Below the pieces are notes generated by a model, which saw nothing but the letters and a program-made list of their open reading frames with translations, made no database searches and was not told the origin of the DNA. From positions 124,001-188,000 of the forward strand of contig NZ_JAZDCH010000010.1 in assembly GCF_036311905.1 (NCBI RefSeq): a DNA stretch of 64,000 nucleotides. The letters run 5' to 3'. Positions 42,848-51,405 of this stretch are shown in pieces. Each line of letters opens with the position of its first letter. The stretch's first letter is position 1. This stretch comes from Brachybacterium sp036311905. GTDB taxonomy: Bacteria; Actinomycetota; Actinomycetes; Actinomycetales; Dermabacteraceae. Both the position numbers and the translations under genes were made by a program.

Positions 42848-44134
42848 TCAGCGGGTGCGATCCGGGTCCGAGCGGTCGGTGATCAGCAGCTCGAGCGCCT
42901 CGGTGGTGGCGGGCGGCTCGAGCGCCCGCATCTCCCGGGTGAGGGGGCGCGGCCCGATCGCCTCGCCGTCGGCCGCGACCACCAGGCTGGGCAGGAACCT
43001 CTTGGCCTCGACGGCGCTCAGCCCGGTCGATTGCAGCAGGTCGATCGCGAGGGAGCGCAGCTGGATGGTGAGGGTCACGCCCTCGAAGTGCCCGGCCCGC
43101 CCGGGCCGGGTTCCCTCGTCGTTCTGAAGCAGCATCTCGGGGGTGAGATAGGAGCAGAACAGCCGAAGCCGACGCCGCGCCTCGGTGAAGTCGACCTCGT
43201 CGCGCTGCACGGCCTCCCGCAGGGCACCGACCGCGTCCCGCGCGGCGAGCAGCGCGTCGGCGAGCCGCGAGTGGGCATCGCCGTGGACCGCCTCGAGGAA
43301 CTCGACCTCGCGGCGGGCGATGACGCGCATATTCCGCATCGCCCGGTCCGAGCCGATCAGGAGGTGCTGCAGCCGCTCGACCTGGTGGGCGTGCCGCACG
43401 CCGGTCGGGGAGAAGGTCGCCATCTCGTTGGCGACGTCGTTGGCGAGGGTCCACTCGTCGGTGTACTTCTGGGAGCTGGAGCGCAGGCTCACGAGGGCCG
43501 CCCGCGCGACGCCGTGATCGCCGCTGCGGGCGGCGAGGGCGAGGGCCACGAGCGTGTCGTCGAGCTCGCCGAAGAACGAGCAGGCGGCGCGGGCCTGCAG
43601 GCGCAGCGGGTTCCCCGACAGCAGCAGGTGCACGACGATCGCGACGGTCACGCCGGTCAGGGCGTCGAGCACCCGCCCGCCCGGGGTCATCCCCGGGGTG
43701 ACCGGCATGATCATCACCAGCAGCGACTGGATCGCGGTCTGGAAGCCGAACAGCGAGGACTTGTCGATGAAACGGGCCAGCAGCCCGGCGACCAGCACCA
43801 CCACGAAGATCTGCCAGGTGCCGGAGCCGAGCAGGGAGCGGGCCAGCTCGCCGAGGAGCACGCCGAGCATGACGCCCGACGCCAGCTCGACGACCTTGCG
43901 CATCTTCTTCTCGATGCCGAAGCCGATGATGATGAAGGCGACGATCGAGGAGAAGAAGGGATGCTCGTGGTTCCACAGGAATCCCGAGACGAGATAGGCG
44001 AGGGACGCGGCGAGGGCGGCGCGGGCGACGGTCAGGGCGTCGGACCGCCCGCGGGAGAACCCGGTGGTGAACCAGCCGGTGATCGCACCGCGGGCCCGCT
44101 CGGGCCAGGGCGCGGGGGAGGAGAGGGGGCTCAT
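42848..44134 (-). CDS. FUSC-family membrane protein
   Basis: 428 aa. An N-terminal half of four to six helices (for example FFSSIVAFIIIGFGIEKKMR, IFVVVLVAGLLARF, LTGVTVAIVVHLLL) resembles the fusaric acid resistance/aromatic exporter family, including the helix pair followed by a Lys-rich turn. The C-terminal half (residues about 190-428) is a soluble, mostly helical cytoplasmic domain. Export of aromatic compounds is known for a few relatives; here the substrate is unknown. The ATG overlaps the stop of the small hypothetical gene upstream (ATGA). Confidence 0.8.
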   Translation of the reverse strand: MSPLSSPAPWPERARGAITGWFTTGFSRGRSDALTVARAALAASLAYLVSGFLWNHEHPFFSSIVAFIIIGFGIEKKMRKVVELASGVMLGVLLGELARSLLGSGTWQIFVVVLVAGLLARFIDKSSLFGFQTAIQSLLVMIMPVTPGMTPGGRVLDALTGVTVAIVVHLLLSGNPLRLQARAACSFFGELDDTLVALALAARSGDHGVARAALVSLRSSSQKYTDEWTLANDVANEMATFSPTGVRHAHQVERLQHLLIGSDRAMRNMRVIARREVEFLEAVHGDAHSRLADALLAARDAVGALREAVQRDEVDFTEARRRLRLFCSYLTPEMLLQNDEGTRPGRAGHFEGVTLTIQLRSLAIDLLQSTGLSAVEAKRFLPSLVVAADGEAIGPRPLTREMRALEPPATTEALELLITDRSDPDRTR

Positions 44135-44565
44135 GGGCGGACCGGATCCTCTCGCCGCAGGCGCAGCAGCTCGGTGAGCTCGAAGGTGTCGCCATCACGC
44201 GCACCGCGTCCGACGACGAGCGGGGCCGGGGAGGGCTCCGGGTCCGCGCCGCGCAGCCGGGCCAGCAGCCCGCCCTCGACCCGCATCACGTAGTAGTTGC
44301 CCGCAGCGTCCACGGCGAGGGACCGGTCCTGCTTGAGATACCAGCCCTGCAGCGAGGTGCGCAGCGTGCCGCTCCCTGTGAACGGCCGGGCCCGCAGGGG
44401 GATCGGGTCGATCCCGGCGGCGGCGTACCCGGCGACGGCCTCCCGGATGAGGGCGGTGGCCCGCTCGTGCTCGTCCTGGCGGGCGGCGCGCAGGGCCTGC
44501 TCCTTGGCCTCGACCACCTCGCGGCGGTGCCGGATCCACTCGGCCTGATCGTCCTGCGCGCTCAT
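44131..44565 (-). CDS. conserved hypothetical protein, cotranscribed with FUSC gene
   Basis: 144 aa; I do not recognise the family. A charged N-terminal helix (AEWIRHRREVVEAKEQALRAARQDEHERA, probably a short coiled coil) is followed by an alpha/beta part with FTGSGTLRTSLQGWYLKQDRSLAVD and NYYVMRVEGG. No signal peptide or membrane segment. AACAAT lies 7 nt before ATG 44565, favouring this start over the ATG 9 bases upstream (44574). Its stop overlaps the FUSC start, so it may assist or regulate that transporter (inference). Confidence 0.65.
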   Translation of the reverse strand: MSAQDDQAEWIRHRREVVEAKEQALRAARQDEHERATALIREAVAGYAAAGIDPIPLRARPFTGSGTLRTSLQGWYLKQDRSLAVDAAGNYYVMRVEGGLLARLRGADPEPSPAPLVVGRGARDGDTFELTELLRLRREDPVRP

Positions 44566-44665
44566 GGCGTCCATTGTTCCAGGTGGGCGGGCGCACCGTC
44601 CGGGAGACGGCGTGGGAGGTGCGTGAAGGTGCCGCGCAGGTGGGCCCGGGCTTGCGGGCGCGGGC

Positions 44666-45787
44666 TCAGAGCTTCGCGGTCGCGGGGCGCTCGCCGTGGT
44701 CGCGGGCCACGACGATCGGCTCCTGGGCGGCGTCCACCCAGGTCACGCGATCCTCGCCGGATGAGTCGGCGACCGCGACCCCCACGCTCAGCGGGGCGTC
44801 GAGCGGCACCGCGCGGCGCACCACGGCGAGGGCGATCGGTCCCAGATCGGCGTGCAGCGCGGAGGAGGTGACGGTGCCGACTGCTTTCCCGTCGGCCCCG
44901 CCGAGGCGCACCTCGCCGCCCACCCCGACCGGGAGGTCCTGCGAGCCGTCGAGGTGCAGCATGACCAGCCGGCGCGGCGGCTGGCCGAGGTTGAGCACCT
45001 TCGCGACCGTCTCCTGGCCGCGGTAGCAGCCCTTCGCCGTGTGCACCGCGGTGCGCAGCAGGTCGAGCTCGTGCGGGATGGTGCGCTCGTCGATCTCGCG
45101 GGCGGCGCGGGCCCGATGGTCCGCGATCCGCAGTGCCTCCCAGGAGGACATGCCGGCCAGCTGCTCCCCGGCCCAGGGGAGGCCACGGAGGGCCGCCGCG
45201 TCGAGCACGGTGAGGACGGCGCCGACGGGATCCTCCGGATCCGGCCCGTAGGCCACGCCGCCGGGGGCGACCTGCGGCCAGGGCTCGGCCCAGACGGCCA
45301 CCGGATCGGGCAGGCCGAGACCGGGGAGCACCTCGGCCGCGGGTGCGAGAGCGCCGAGGACCCGCAGGTCGTCGCGGTCGATCAGCTCGACGCGGGCGGC
45401 GAAGCGCATCATCTCGAGGTAGCGCCGCAGGCCGGCCCGCGCTCCCGCGTCGAGTATCAGCAGCAGCGCCTCCTCCTCGAGGACCACCGAGGAGGCGAGA
45501 TGCTCGACGCGACCCTGCGGAGAGAGCACGGCGAGGCTCGCCGAGGAGCCGACGGGGGTGCCGGCGAGGACCTGGCTGGTGATGGTGGTCATCCAGGTGC
45601 GGGCGTCGGTGCCGCGCACCTCGAGCAGCTCGAGCTGGCCGAGGTCGACGACCGCGCGCCGGTCCAGGAGCCGACGCTGCTCGCGCAGCGGGGCGCCATA
45701 GTGCACGGGCACCGCGGCGTCGGGGCCCTCGCCGAGCACCGCCCCGGTGACGAACAGCGGACGATGGGCGCCGACGGGCTCAGGCAC
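44666..45787 (-). CDS. ygfZ: YgfZ/GcvT folate-binding protein
   Basis: 373 aa. Folate-dependent factor for iron-sulfur cluster enzyme assembly or repair. The signature KGCYRGQE is intact in AVHTAKGCYRGQETVAKV, and the N-terminal part has the GcvT-like LLEVRGTDARTWMTTITSQ. The GTG at 45787 lies 8 bp inside the FABP gene end, so translation is probably coupled. An FABP (nitrobindin) gene next to ygfZ is the usual actinobacterial order (Rv0811c and Rv0813c in M. tuberculosis). Confidence 0.9.
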   Translation of the reverse strand: MPEPVGAHRPLFVTGAVLGEGPDAAVPVHYGAPLREQRRLLDRRAVVDLGQLELLEVRGTDARTWMTTITSQVLAGTPVGSSASLAVLSPQGRVEHLASSVVLEEEALLLILDAGARAGLRRYLEMMRFAARVELIDRDDLRVLGALAPAAEVLPGLGLPDPVAVWAEPWPQVAPGGVAYGPDPEDPVGAVLTVLDAAALRGLPWAGEQLAGMSSWEALRIADHRARAAREIDERTIPHELDLLRTAVHTAKGCYRGQETVAKVLNLGQPPRRLVMLHLDGSQDLPVGVGGEVRLGGADGKAVGTVTSSALHADLGPIALAVVRRAVPLDAPLSVGVAVADSSGEDRVTWVDAAQEPIVVARDHGERPATAKL

Positions 45788-46427
45788 GATGCAGCTCCAG
45801 GGAGACGAAGGGGGCGAGATCCGGGTGGGGATCCGCGGCGGTGACGGGCAGGCGCCGCTCCCACAGCCACATCATCCGGCCGGCGATGTAGCCGAACATG
45901 CGGGTGTCGGTGACCAGCGGACGACCGTCGGCCGCGCTCTCACCCAGGGCGAGCTGGACGCGCGGTCCGCGGACCTCGCCGCGCCAGGTCTCGGAGTGCT
46001 CCTGCCCGGTCTCCCCGTCCCGGCGCGTGACCTGCGCGGTCAGGGCGTGAGAGAGGAAGGCGGCGGGGTCGCCGGGGCGGGCGGCGCGCGCCGCGGCGAG
46101 GTCCTGCCCCGGCAGCGGTTCGCCGACGGTCCACACGCCGTCCTCGCGCAGCAGCAGACGGCGCGAGGCCTCGGCGGCGACGGGCTGCGCGGCGGCGAAG
46201 GCGCTCGTGGGAGGCAGGGGGGCGGAGTCGTCCAGCTCGTGGATCACCGAGCGCCAGGCGAGGGTGCCGTCCGGGCGGGCGGTGGTGGTGAGGGTCTGCT
46301 CGATCCGTCGGTCGGGGGCGTCGGCGTCCCCCGCACGATGGACCGCGCCCGAGCCCGACCATGATCCGACCAGCCAGGCCAGGGGGTAGAGCGACGGGGG
46401 GAGGCTGGGGTCCAGCTCGATCGGCAT
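45780..46427 (-). CDS. FABP/nitrobindin-family protein (DUF1794)
   Basis: 215 aa beta-barrel protein. The family motif GxWxGxG appears as LVGSWSGSGAVH near residue 20 and the barrel closes with FGYIAGRMMWLWERRLPV. Nitrobindins bind heme and isomerise peroxynitrite, with a proximal His near the C-terminus; here the candidate is in SLELHRA at the end. A central insertion (residues about 70-125) makes it longer than the 160-residue minimum. It overlaps ygfZ and follows a 33-aa membrane peptide gene by 8 nt. Confidence 0.82.
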   Translation of the reverse strand: MPIELDPSLPPSLYPLAWLVGSWSGSGAVHRAGDADAPDRRIEQTLTTTARPDGTLAWRSVIHELDDSAPLPPTSAFAAAQPVAAEASRRLLLREDGVWTVGEPLPGQDLAAARAARPGDPAAFLSHALTAQVTRRDGETGQEHSETWRGEVRGPRVQLALGESAADGRPLVTDTRMFGYIAGRMMWLWERRLPVTAADPHPDLAPFVSLELHRA

Positions 46428-46435
46428 GGTGCCGC

Positions 46436-46537
46436 TCAGCGGGAGAAGAGACGGAGCAGCACCAGGATCGTGAAGGCGAGGGTGCCGAGGCCCACGAGGA
46501 CCACGAGCGCGATGAAGAACAGGCTGAGCACGGACAT
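46436..46537 (-). CDS. 33-aa single-helix membrane peptide
   Basis: MSVLSLFFIALVVLVGLGTL continues with AFTILVLLRLFSR: one membrane helix with a basic end. TAGACT ends 7 nt before the ATG, so the peptide is probably made from a leaderless mRNA that continues into the nitrobindin and ygfZ genes 8 nt later. The start, promoter box and spacing support a real small gene. It is too short for family assignment; it could be a membrane-bound small regulator or subunit. Confidence 0.55.
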   Translation of the reverse strand: MSVLSLFFIALVVLVGLGTLAFTILVLLRLFSR

Positions 46538-46560
46538 GCCCGCGAGTCTACCGGGGAACC

Positions 46561-46576
46561 GAGGCCCCGCGGCCTC
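46561..46576 (-). terminator. short hairpin over the stop of the membrane-protein gene
   Basis: GAGGCC-CCGC-GGCCTC overlaps the TGA of the upstream gene (46575) and may end its transcript just before the next promoter. Confidence 0.4.
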
Positions 46577-47324
46577 AGGAGACGAGGACCACCGCGAGGT
46601 GCGCGAGCACGCCCACGGTCGCCACGGGCACCGCCGCCACGGCGATCGAGGGCACGGGCTCCCGGGCCACGAGCGAGGAGCCGACGAGCAGGTGGGCGCT
46701 CGAGGAGCCGACGGCGCTGACCAGGCCGAGCACGATGGCCATGGGCAGCGACACCGCCGCCAGGGAGACCGCGATCGCGGCGGTCAACGCGGCGCCGGCC
46801 GCCCCCGAGAGCAGGAACCGCAGCGTCGAGGGGAGCATCGTGGCGTTCAGCAGCAGGGTCGCCGCGAGGCCCGTCGCCACCGCCGTCACCACGCCGGTGG
46901 GCCCGCCGGTCTCGGCCTGCTGCTGGGCGAGGACCCACGTCGCCGCGAGTCCGGAGACGAACGCCCCGGCCACCGTGCCGGTCAGCGAGGCGGTCAGGTC
47001 GCGGCGGTCGCGCCGCAGCATCTGGTGGAGGAAGGCGGCGAGCACGCCGAGGGCGGAGACCATGAGCACTCCGCCGACGGGATCGACCCTCTCGCCCCCG
47101 AAGGCCGTGACGAGGGAGGCGGCGAGGCCCACGAGGATGATCACCGTGCGGGTCCCGGCGCGGGAGGGGAGCTCGAGCAGTTCCGACCAGGACAGCCCGA
47201 TCAGCACTCCCAGCAGCGCCGCGGTCCCCGCCATGAGCAGCGGCGAGATCGGACCGGTCAGCGAGACCAGCGCCACCAGCAGGGCGAGCGCGGCACCGAG
47301 AGGGGCTCGCTCGGGAGCGGACAT
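46575..47324 (-). CDS. polytopic membrane protein of unknown function
   Basis: 249 aa with eight or more hydrophobic segments and few charged residues, for example LGAALALLVALVSLTGPISPLL, TVIILVGLAASLVTAFGG and IAVAAVPVATVGVLAHLAVV. No motif ties it to a known transporter family. It is divergent from mshD with a 136-bp gap and followed by a short hairpin. The start ATG 47324 has AGGGAGGCC upstream. It may be a conserved actinobacterial integral membrane protein, but no role can be given. Confidence 0.6.
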   Translation of the reverse strand: MSAPERAPLGAALALLVALVSLTGPISPLLMAGTAALLGVLIGLSWSELLELPSRAGTRTVIILVGLAASLVTAFGGERVDPVGGVLMVSALGVLAAFLHQMLRRDRRDLTASLTGTVAGAFVSGLAATWVLAQQQAETGGPTGVVTAVATGLAATLLLNATMLPSTLRFLLSGAAGAALTAAIAVSLAAVSLPMAIVLGLVSAVGSSSAHLLVGSSLVAREPVPSIAVAAVPVATVGVLAHLAVVLVS

Positions 47325-47460
47325 GAGGCCTCCCTCGCGGTCGAATCCGATGGTCAGTCCCGTGCCGCGGGCGGGTCCGGGCGGGCGCTACAGTGGCAGT
47401 CTACGAGCGACCGCCGTGAGCGGTGCGCACCCTCCCCGCATCCTCGTCCGGAAGGTCCCC

Positions 47461-48399
47461 ATGATCACGTCGTCCGTCCTCGCCCCCGCGGTGCGAACGA
47501 CGGTCGAGGATCTGCTCTCGCGGACCACCGCGCACGACGGCGTCGCCCCGCTCGACGAGGCCGCGCGCCTCTCCCTCGCCGGGGACTCCGCCCAGCACCT
47601 GCTGCTGACCGCCGACGGGACGGATCCGGTGGACGGCGCGGACCGCGCCAGGGCCCTGATCGGATACGCGAACCTGCTGCCCGACGGCACCGTGCAGGGG
47701 ATGGTCGACCCCGCGCACCGCCGTGCGGGGCACGGCACGGCGCTGCTGCGCGCCGCGCTCGCCGCACGGCCCGACGCCGGGGTGTGGGCGCACGGCGCCC
47801 TCGACGGTGCCCTCGCCCTCCTCACCGGGGAGGGTCTGGTCGAGACCCGATGCCTGCTGACCCTGCACCGCCCCCTCGGCGAGGCCGCGCCGCTGCCCGC
47901 GCCGCGCCCCTCGGACCTGCCCGGTCTGCAGCTCGGGCCCTTCGACGCCGAGCGCGACGCGGAGGAGTGGGTGCGGGTGAACGCCGCCGCCTTCGCCGCG
48001 CATCCCGAGCAGGGTGCGATGACCCTCGAGGACCTCCGGCTCCGCCTCGCCGAGCCGTGGTTCGACGCCGAGGACCTGCTGGTCGCCCGCCAGGACGGCC
48101 GGATGGTCGGCTTCGTCTGGGTGAAGCGCGAGGATCGCTCCGCGGGGGCCGACGCCGAGATCTACGTCGTCGGCACCGACCCGTCGGTCCAGGGCCACGG
48201 GGTCGCCGGGCACCTGCTGGGCGCCTCGCTCGCGCGCCTCGCCGCGACGGGGGCCGGCGGGGTCGAGCTCTACGTGGAGGCGGACAACACCGCTGCCCTC
48301 TCCCTCTACGAGCGCTGGGGCTTCACGGTCGCGGGCCGGGACGTGCAGTTGCGCGCCCGGGCCGAAGCGCCGGGATCCGCGGGGACGGGCGGGGCCTGA
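47461..48399 (+). CDS. mshD: mycothiol synthase
   Basis: 312 aa. Two tandem GNAT domains: a degenerate N-terminal one (GMVDPAHRRAGHGTALLRAAL) and an active C-terminal one (YVVGTDPSVQGHGVAGHLLG with the acetyl-CoA loop, then ELYVEADNTAALSLYERWGF). It acetylates Cys-GlcN-Ins in the last step of mycothiol synthesis, the main actinobacterial thiol. WVRVNAAAFAAHPEQGAMT is a family signature. A TACAGT box at 47389-47394 may be the -10. It is followed 2 nt later by mutT1; proximity to the Pst system is common in actinobacteria. Confidence 0.92.
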   Translation: MITSSVLAPAVRTTVEDLLSRTTAHDGVAPLDEAARLSLAGDSAQHLLLTADGTDPVDGADRARALIGYANLLPDGTVQGMVDPAHRRAGHGTALLRAALAARPDAGVWAHGALDGALALLTGEGLVETRCLLTLHRPLGEAAPLPAPRPSDLPGLQLGPFDAERDAEEWVRVNAAAFAAHPEQGAMTLEDLRLRLAEPWFDAEDLLVARQDGRMVGFVWVKREDRSAGADAEIYVVGTDPSVQGHGVAGHLLGASLARLAATGAGGVELYVEADNTAALSLYERWGFTVAGRDVQLRARAEAPGSAGTGGA

Positions 48400-48401
48400 T
48401 C

Positions 48402-49349
48402 ATGCGCGTCGCCCCCGGCATGCCGCAGCCCGTCCTCGCCGCCGGCGCCCTCACCTGGCGCGAGGGCGCCGACGGTCTCGAGGTGATGCTCGTGCACCGT
48501 CCCCGCTATGACGACTGGTCCGTGCCCAAGGGCAAGCTGGACCCGGGGGAGACCTTCCCCGCCGCCGCCGTGCGCGAGGTGGCCGAGGAGACGGGCTTCC
48601 GGGTGCGCCTGCACCGCCCGTTGCCCGCCTCGGTCTACCTGCTGCCGGACGGCCGCACCAAGATCGTCCAGTTCTGGATCGGGACCGTCCGCGCGCAGAT
48701 CGCCCCGGGGCCGAAGAACCCCGCCGAGATCGACGAGGTGCGCTGGACCTCCCTCGACGAGGCGGAGCGGCTGGTCACGCGGCAGGGGGACCAGGTCGCC
48801 CTCGCGGCGCTGCGGCGCTTCCTCGACGCCGACGAGCTGGACACGGTGCCGATCATCATCCAGCGGCACGGCGCGGCGGTCTCCCGGGCGAAGTGGCGCA
48901 AGGGCGAGGCCAGCAGGCCCCTCAACAGCAAGGGGAAGAAGCAGGCGAAGGCGCTGCCGACCCTGATCGATGCCTTCGACCCGGCGAGCGTGCTGAGCAG
49001 CCCGTGGGAGCGCTGCCTGGCGACCGTGACCCCGCTCGCCTCGCTCGAGGGTCTGCGCGTGCGCACCAAGGATCAGCTCACCGAGGACGGGAACCGGCGC
49101 CAGCCCGCCCGCACGGCCGCGGTGATCCATCGCGTGCTGCAGGAGGCGCGCGGCACCGTCGTGTGCACGCACCGCCCGGTGCTGCCGACGGTGATCGAGG
49201 TGATCCGCGAGGTCGCGGATCCGGGGGCCGCGCTCGAACTGCCGCGCGAGGACCCGTTCCTCGCCGCGGGAGAGGCGCTGCTGCTGCACACCACGAGCTC
49301 TGGCAGAGTGGTCGCGATCGAACGACACCTGCCGAACATCGGCGGATGA
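48402..49349 (+). CDS. mutT1: NUDIX hydrolase with histidine-phosphatase domain (MutT1 type)
   Basis: 315 aa. N-terminal Nudix domain with YDDWSVPKGKLDPGETFPAA followed by AVREVAEETGF. The C-terminal domain is a histidine phosphatase: IIIQRHGAAVSRAKWRKGE (catalytic RHG) and VCTHRPVLP (second His). MutT1 of mycobacteria has the same two-domain layout and length and cleaves 8-oxo-GTP/dGTP and diadenosine polyphosphates, so this protein probably sanitises oxidised nucleotides. It starts 2 nt after mshD, coupling thiol and nucleotide antioxidant defence. Confidence 0.92.
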   Translation: MRVAPGMPQPVLAAGALTWREGADGLEVMLVHRPRYDDWSVPKGKLDPGETFPAAAVREVAEETGFRVRLHRPLPASVYLLPDGRTKIVQFWIGTVRAQIAPGPKNPAEIDEVRWTSLDEAERLVTRQGDQVALAALRRFLDADELDTVPIIIQRHGAAVSRAKWRKGEASRPLNSKGKKQAKALPTLIDAFDPASVLSSPWERCLATVTPLASLEGLRVRTKDQLTEDGNRRQPARTAAVIHRVLQEARGTVVCTHRPVLPTVIEVIREVADPGAALELPREDPFLAAGEALLLHTTSSGRVVAIERHLPNIGG

Positions 49350-49375
49350 CCCATGACGGGTGAAGGGGGAACGAC

Positions 49376-49927
49376 ATGAACGCATCGGACAACTGGTCGG
49401 GTGGAGGCCAGGGCGGCTACGGCGGGCAGGACCCGTACGCCGGCGGGCACGACCCGTACGCCGCGGGGCAGTCCTCGGCATCGGGTGGGGGCCCGTACGC
49501 CGGGGGCCGGGACCCTTACGCCGTCGGCAGCGATCCGTACGGACCGTCCACGGATCCGTACGCGACGAACCCCGACCCGCTCGCGGCCCCCGTCGGCTTC
49601 GCGCCCGAATTCGGGCAGGGCCCCGCATACGTCGCGCACCCGGGACCGTATGCGCCGTCGCCGCCGAGCTCCGGGACGGCGATCGCCGGCTTCGTGGTCG
49701 GCCTCGTCGGGTACCTGATGTGCGCCGGCGTCCTGTCGCCGGTGGGTCTGTTCCTCTCGATCCTGGGGATGAAGGACACCTCGCCCCAGGCCATGCCCCC
49801 CAAGAGCGGCCGGGGCCTCGCGATCGCGGGTCTGGTGATCAACATCCTCGGCCTGTTGACCCTGGTCGGCCTCGTGCTCTACTTCGTGTTCATCGTCGGG
49901 CTCGTCGCCGTCTCCGAGTCGGCCTGA
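49376..49927 (+). CDS. DUF4190 membrane protein with DPYA-repeat N-terminus
   Basis: 183 aa. Residues about 10-75 are a Gly/Tyr/Pro-rich region with repeated DPYAxG units (DPYAGGHDPYAAGQ, GPYAGGRDPYAVGS, TDPYATNPDP). The C-terminal part has two membrane helices and the DUF4190 pattern: GTAIAGFVVGLVGYLMCAGV, a loop SILGMKDTSPQAMPPKSGRG, then LAIAGLVINILGLLTLVGLV. Function is unknown; the family is frequent in actinobacteria. AAGGGGGAACGAC before the ATG is a ribosome site. It follows mutT1 by 26 nt. Confidence 0.8.
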   Translation: MNASDNWSGGGQGGYGGQDPYAGGHDPYAAGQSSASGGGPYAGGRDPYAVGSDPYGPSTDPYATNPDPLAAPVGFAPEFGQGPAYVAHPGPYAPSPPSSGTAIAGFVVGLVGYLMCAGVLSPVGLFLSILGMKDTSPQAMPPKSGRGLAIAGLVINILGLLTLVGLVLYFVFIVGLVAVSESA

Positions 49928-49959
49928 GGGCCGCCGCGCCGACTCCGGTCCGAGGACCC

Positions 49960-49975
49960 GTTACTGCTTCGTAAC
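49960..49975. promoter_or_regulatory. GTTAC palindrome upstream of pstS
   Basis: GTTACTGCTTCGTAAC, two GTTAC/GTAAC half-sites with a 6-bp spacer, 40 bp ahead of the PHO-box repeats. The same GTTACTG-N3-CGTARC pattern occurs twice in the palindrome ahead of the rhodanese gene (56835-56850 and 56883-56898), which suggests a common regulator. Confidence 0.45.
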
Positions 49976-50014
49976 CAGAAGTGTGACCCATCCCTATTTC
50001 TCGCTGACCTGTGG

Positions 50015-50057
50015 GTTCATGTGTCCGGAGGGGCTGTTCACCTGCTGTTCACATGGG
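50015..50057 (+). promoter_or_regulatory. PHO-box-like direct repeats of the pst operon
   Basis: GTTCA repeats at 50015, 50036 and 50047; the last two are exactly 11 bp apart (GTTCACCTGCT, GTTCACATGGG), the period of PhoP/RegX3-type PHO boxes. A TAGCGT box at 50085-50090 is a possible -10. Implies induction by phosphate starvation through a two-component system not in the window. Confidence 0.7.
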
Positions 50058-50149
50058 AAGGGTCGTGCGGACACCTGCGCTCCTTAGCGTCCCTGACGTC
50101 AGACTTCAGACGCCATTCCCGGGCCGCCCCGGCCCCGAAAGGACTCGCA

Positions 50150-51298
50150 GTGAACGTTCGTAAGAACAAGCTCGTCTCCCTCGCCGCCCTCGGCCTCGTC
50201 GGCGGACTCGCCCTCACCGCGTGCGGCGGCGGCTCGGAGACCACCGATGGCGGCTCCGGTTCCTCCGATAACGGCGGCGGCGCGGCGGCTGCCGGCGGCT
50301 ACGCCGAGCTGACCGGCAACCTCGCCGGCTCGGGCGCCTCCTCGCAGCAGAACGCCCAGACCGCGTGGACGGAGACCTTCATGGGCCTCGCCGGCGCCGA
50401 GGGCTCCGACCTCACCATCACCTACGACCCCACCGGGTCCGGCACCGGGCGTGAGCAGTTCCTCGCGGGCCAGGTCCAGTTCGCGGGCACCGACGCCGCC
50501 CTCGACGAGGAGGAGCTCGCTGCCTCCGCCGAGGTGTGCAACGGTGAGCAGGCCTTCGACCTGCCCGTCTACATCTCCCCGATCGCGGTCGTCTTCAACA
50601 TCGAGGGCGTCGACTCCCTCAACCTGAGCCCCGCGGTCATCGGTGAGATCTTCGCCGGCACCATCACCAACTGGAACGACCCGAAGATCGCCGAGCTCAA
50701 CGAGGGTGTCACCCTCCCCGACCTCGCCGTCGTCCCGGTCCACCGCTCCGACGACTCGGGCACCACCGAGAACTTCACCGAGTACCTCTCGGCGAACGCC
50801 CCCGAGGCGTGGACCCACGGCCCGATCGAGACCTGGCCGATCGACGGTGGCCAGTCCGGTGACGGCACCTCCGGCATGATCTCCACCGTCGAGGGCGGCA
50901 ACGGCACCATCGGCTACGCCGACGCCTCGCAGGCCGGCAACCTCGGCACCGCCGCCATCCAGGTCGGCGAGGAGTTCGTGGAGTACTCGCCCGAGGCCGC
51001 CGCGAAGGCCGTCGACGTCTCCCCGCGCGCCGAGGGCCGTGCGGAGAACGACATCGTCGTGGAGCTCGACCGCACCACCACCGAGGCCGGCGTCTACCCG
51101 ATCGTCCTCGTCTCCTACCTGGCGCTGTGCGGCTCCTACGCCGACTCCGCCCAGGGCGAGGCCGTGAAGGCCTACGCGTCCTACATCGTCTCCGAGGAGG
51201 GTCAGCAGACCGGCCTCGAGAACGCGGGCTCGGCTCCCCTCTCCGAGGAGCTCCGCACCGAGGCGCAGGCCGCCATCGACGCGATCGCCGTCGGCTGA
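50150..51298 (+). CDS. pstS: phosphate ABC transporter substrate-binding lipoprotein
   Basis: 382 aa from a GTG with AAAGGA 8 nt upstream. Signal peptide and lipobox LALTACGGG, then a Ser/Gly/Asp-rich linker. Phosphate-binding segments are visible: NLAGSGASSQQNAQ, YDPTGSGTGREQFLAGQVQFAGTDAAL and VPVHRSDDSGTTENFTEYL. It binds inorganic phosphate at the cell surface. PHO-box repeats lie 93-135 bp upstream. A hairpin between pstS and pstC probably keeps its expression above that of the membrane parts. Confidence 0.95.
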   Translation: MNVRKNKLVSLAALGLVGGLALTACGGGSETTDGGSGSSDNGGGAAAAGGYAELTGNLAGSGASSQQNAQTAWTETFMGLAGAEGSDLTITYDPTGSGTGREQFLAGQVQFAGTDAALDEEELAASAEVCNGEQAFDLPVYISPIAVVFNIEGVDSLNLSPAVIGEIFAGTITNWNDPKIAELNEGVTLPDLAVVPVHRSDDSGTTENFTEYLSANAPEAWTHGPIETWPIDGGQSGDGTSGMISTVEGGNGTIGYADASQAGNLGTAAIQVGEEFVEYSPEAAAKAVDVSPRAEGRAENDIVVELDRTTTEAGVYPIVLVSYLALCGSYADSAQGEAVKAYASYIVSEEGQQTGLENAGSAPLSEELRTEAQAAIDAIAVG

Positions 51299-51324
51299 TC
51301 ACCTGCGTCGAGCGCACATCGTCG

Positions 51325-51357
51325 TGCCGCCGGGTCAGCTTTCTTGGCCCGGCGGCA
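51325..51357 (+). terminator. intercistronic hairpin between pstS and pstC
   Basis: TGCCGCCGGG pairs perfectly with CCCGGCGGCA around a 13-nt loop, 26 bp past the pstS stop codon. It probably works as an attenuator or stabilises the pstS 3' end. Confidence 0.7.
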
Positions 51358-51405
51358 TCGGCGTGTCCCCCTCCCCGTCCCCGCACGTTCTGAGGAAGGC
51401 CCCAC

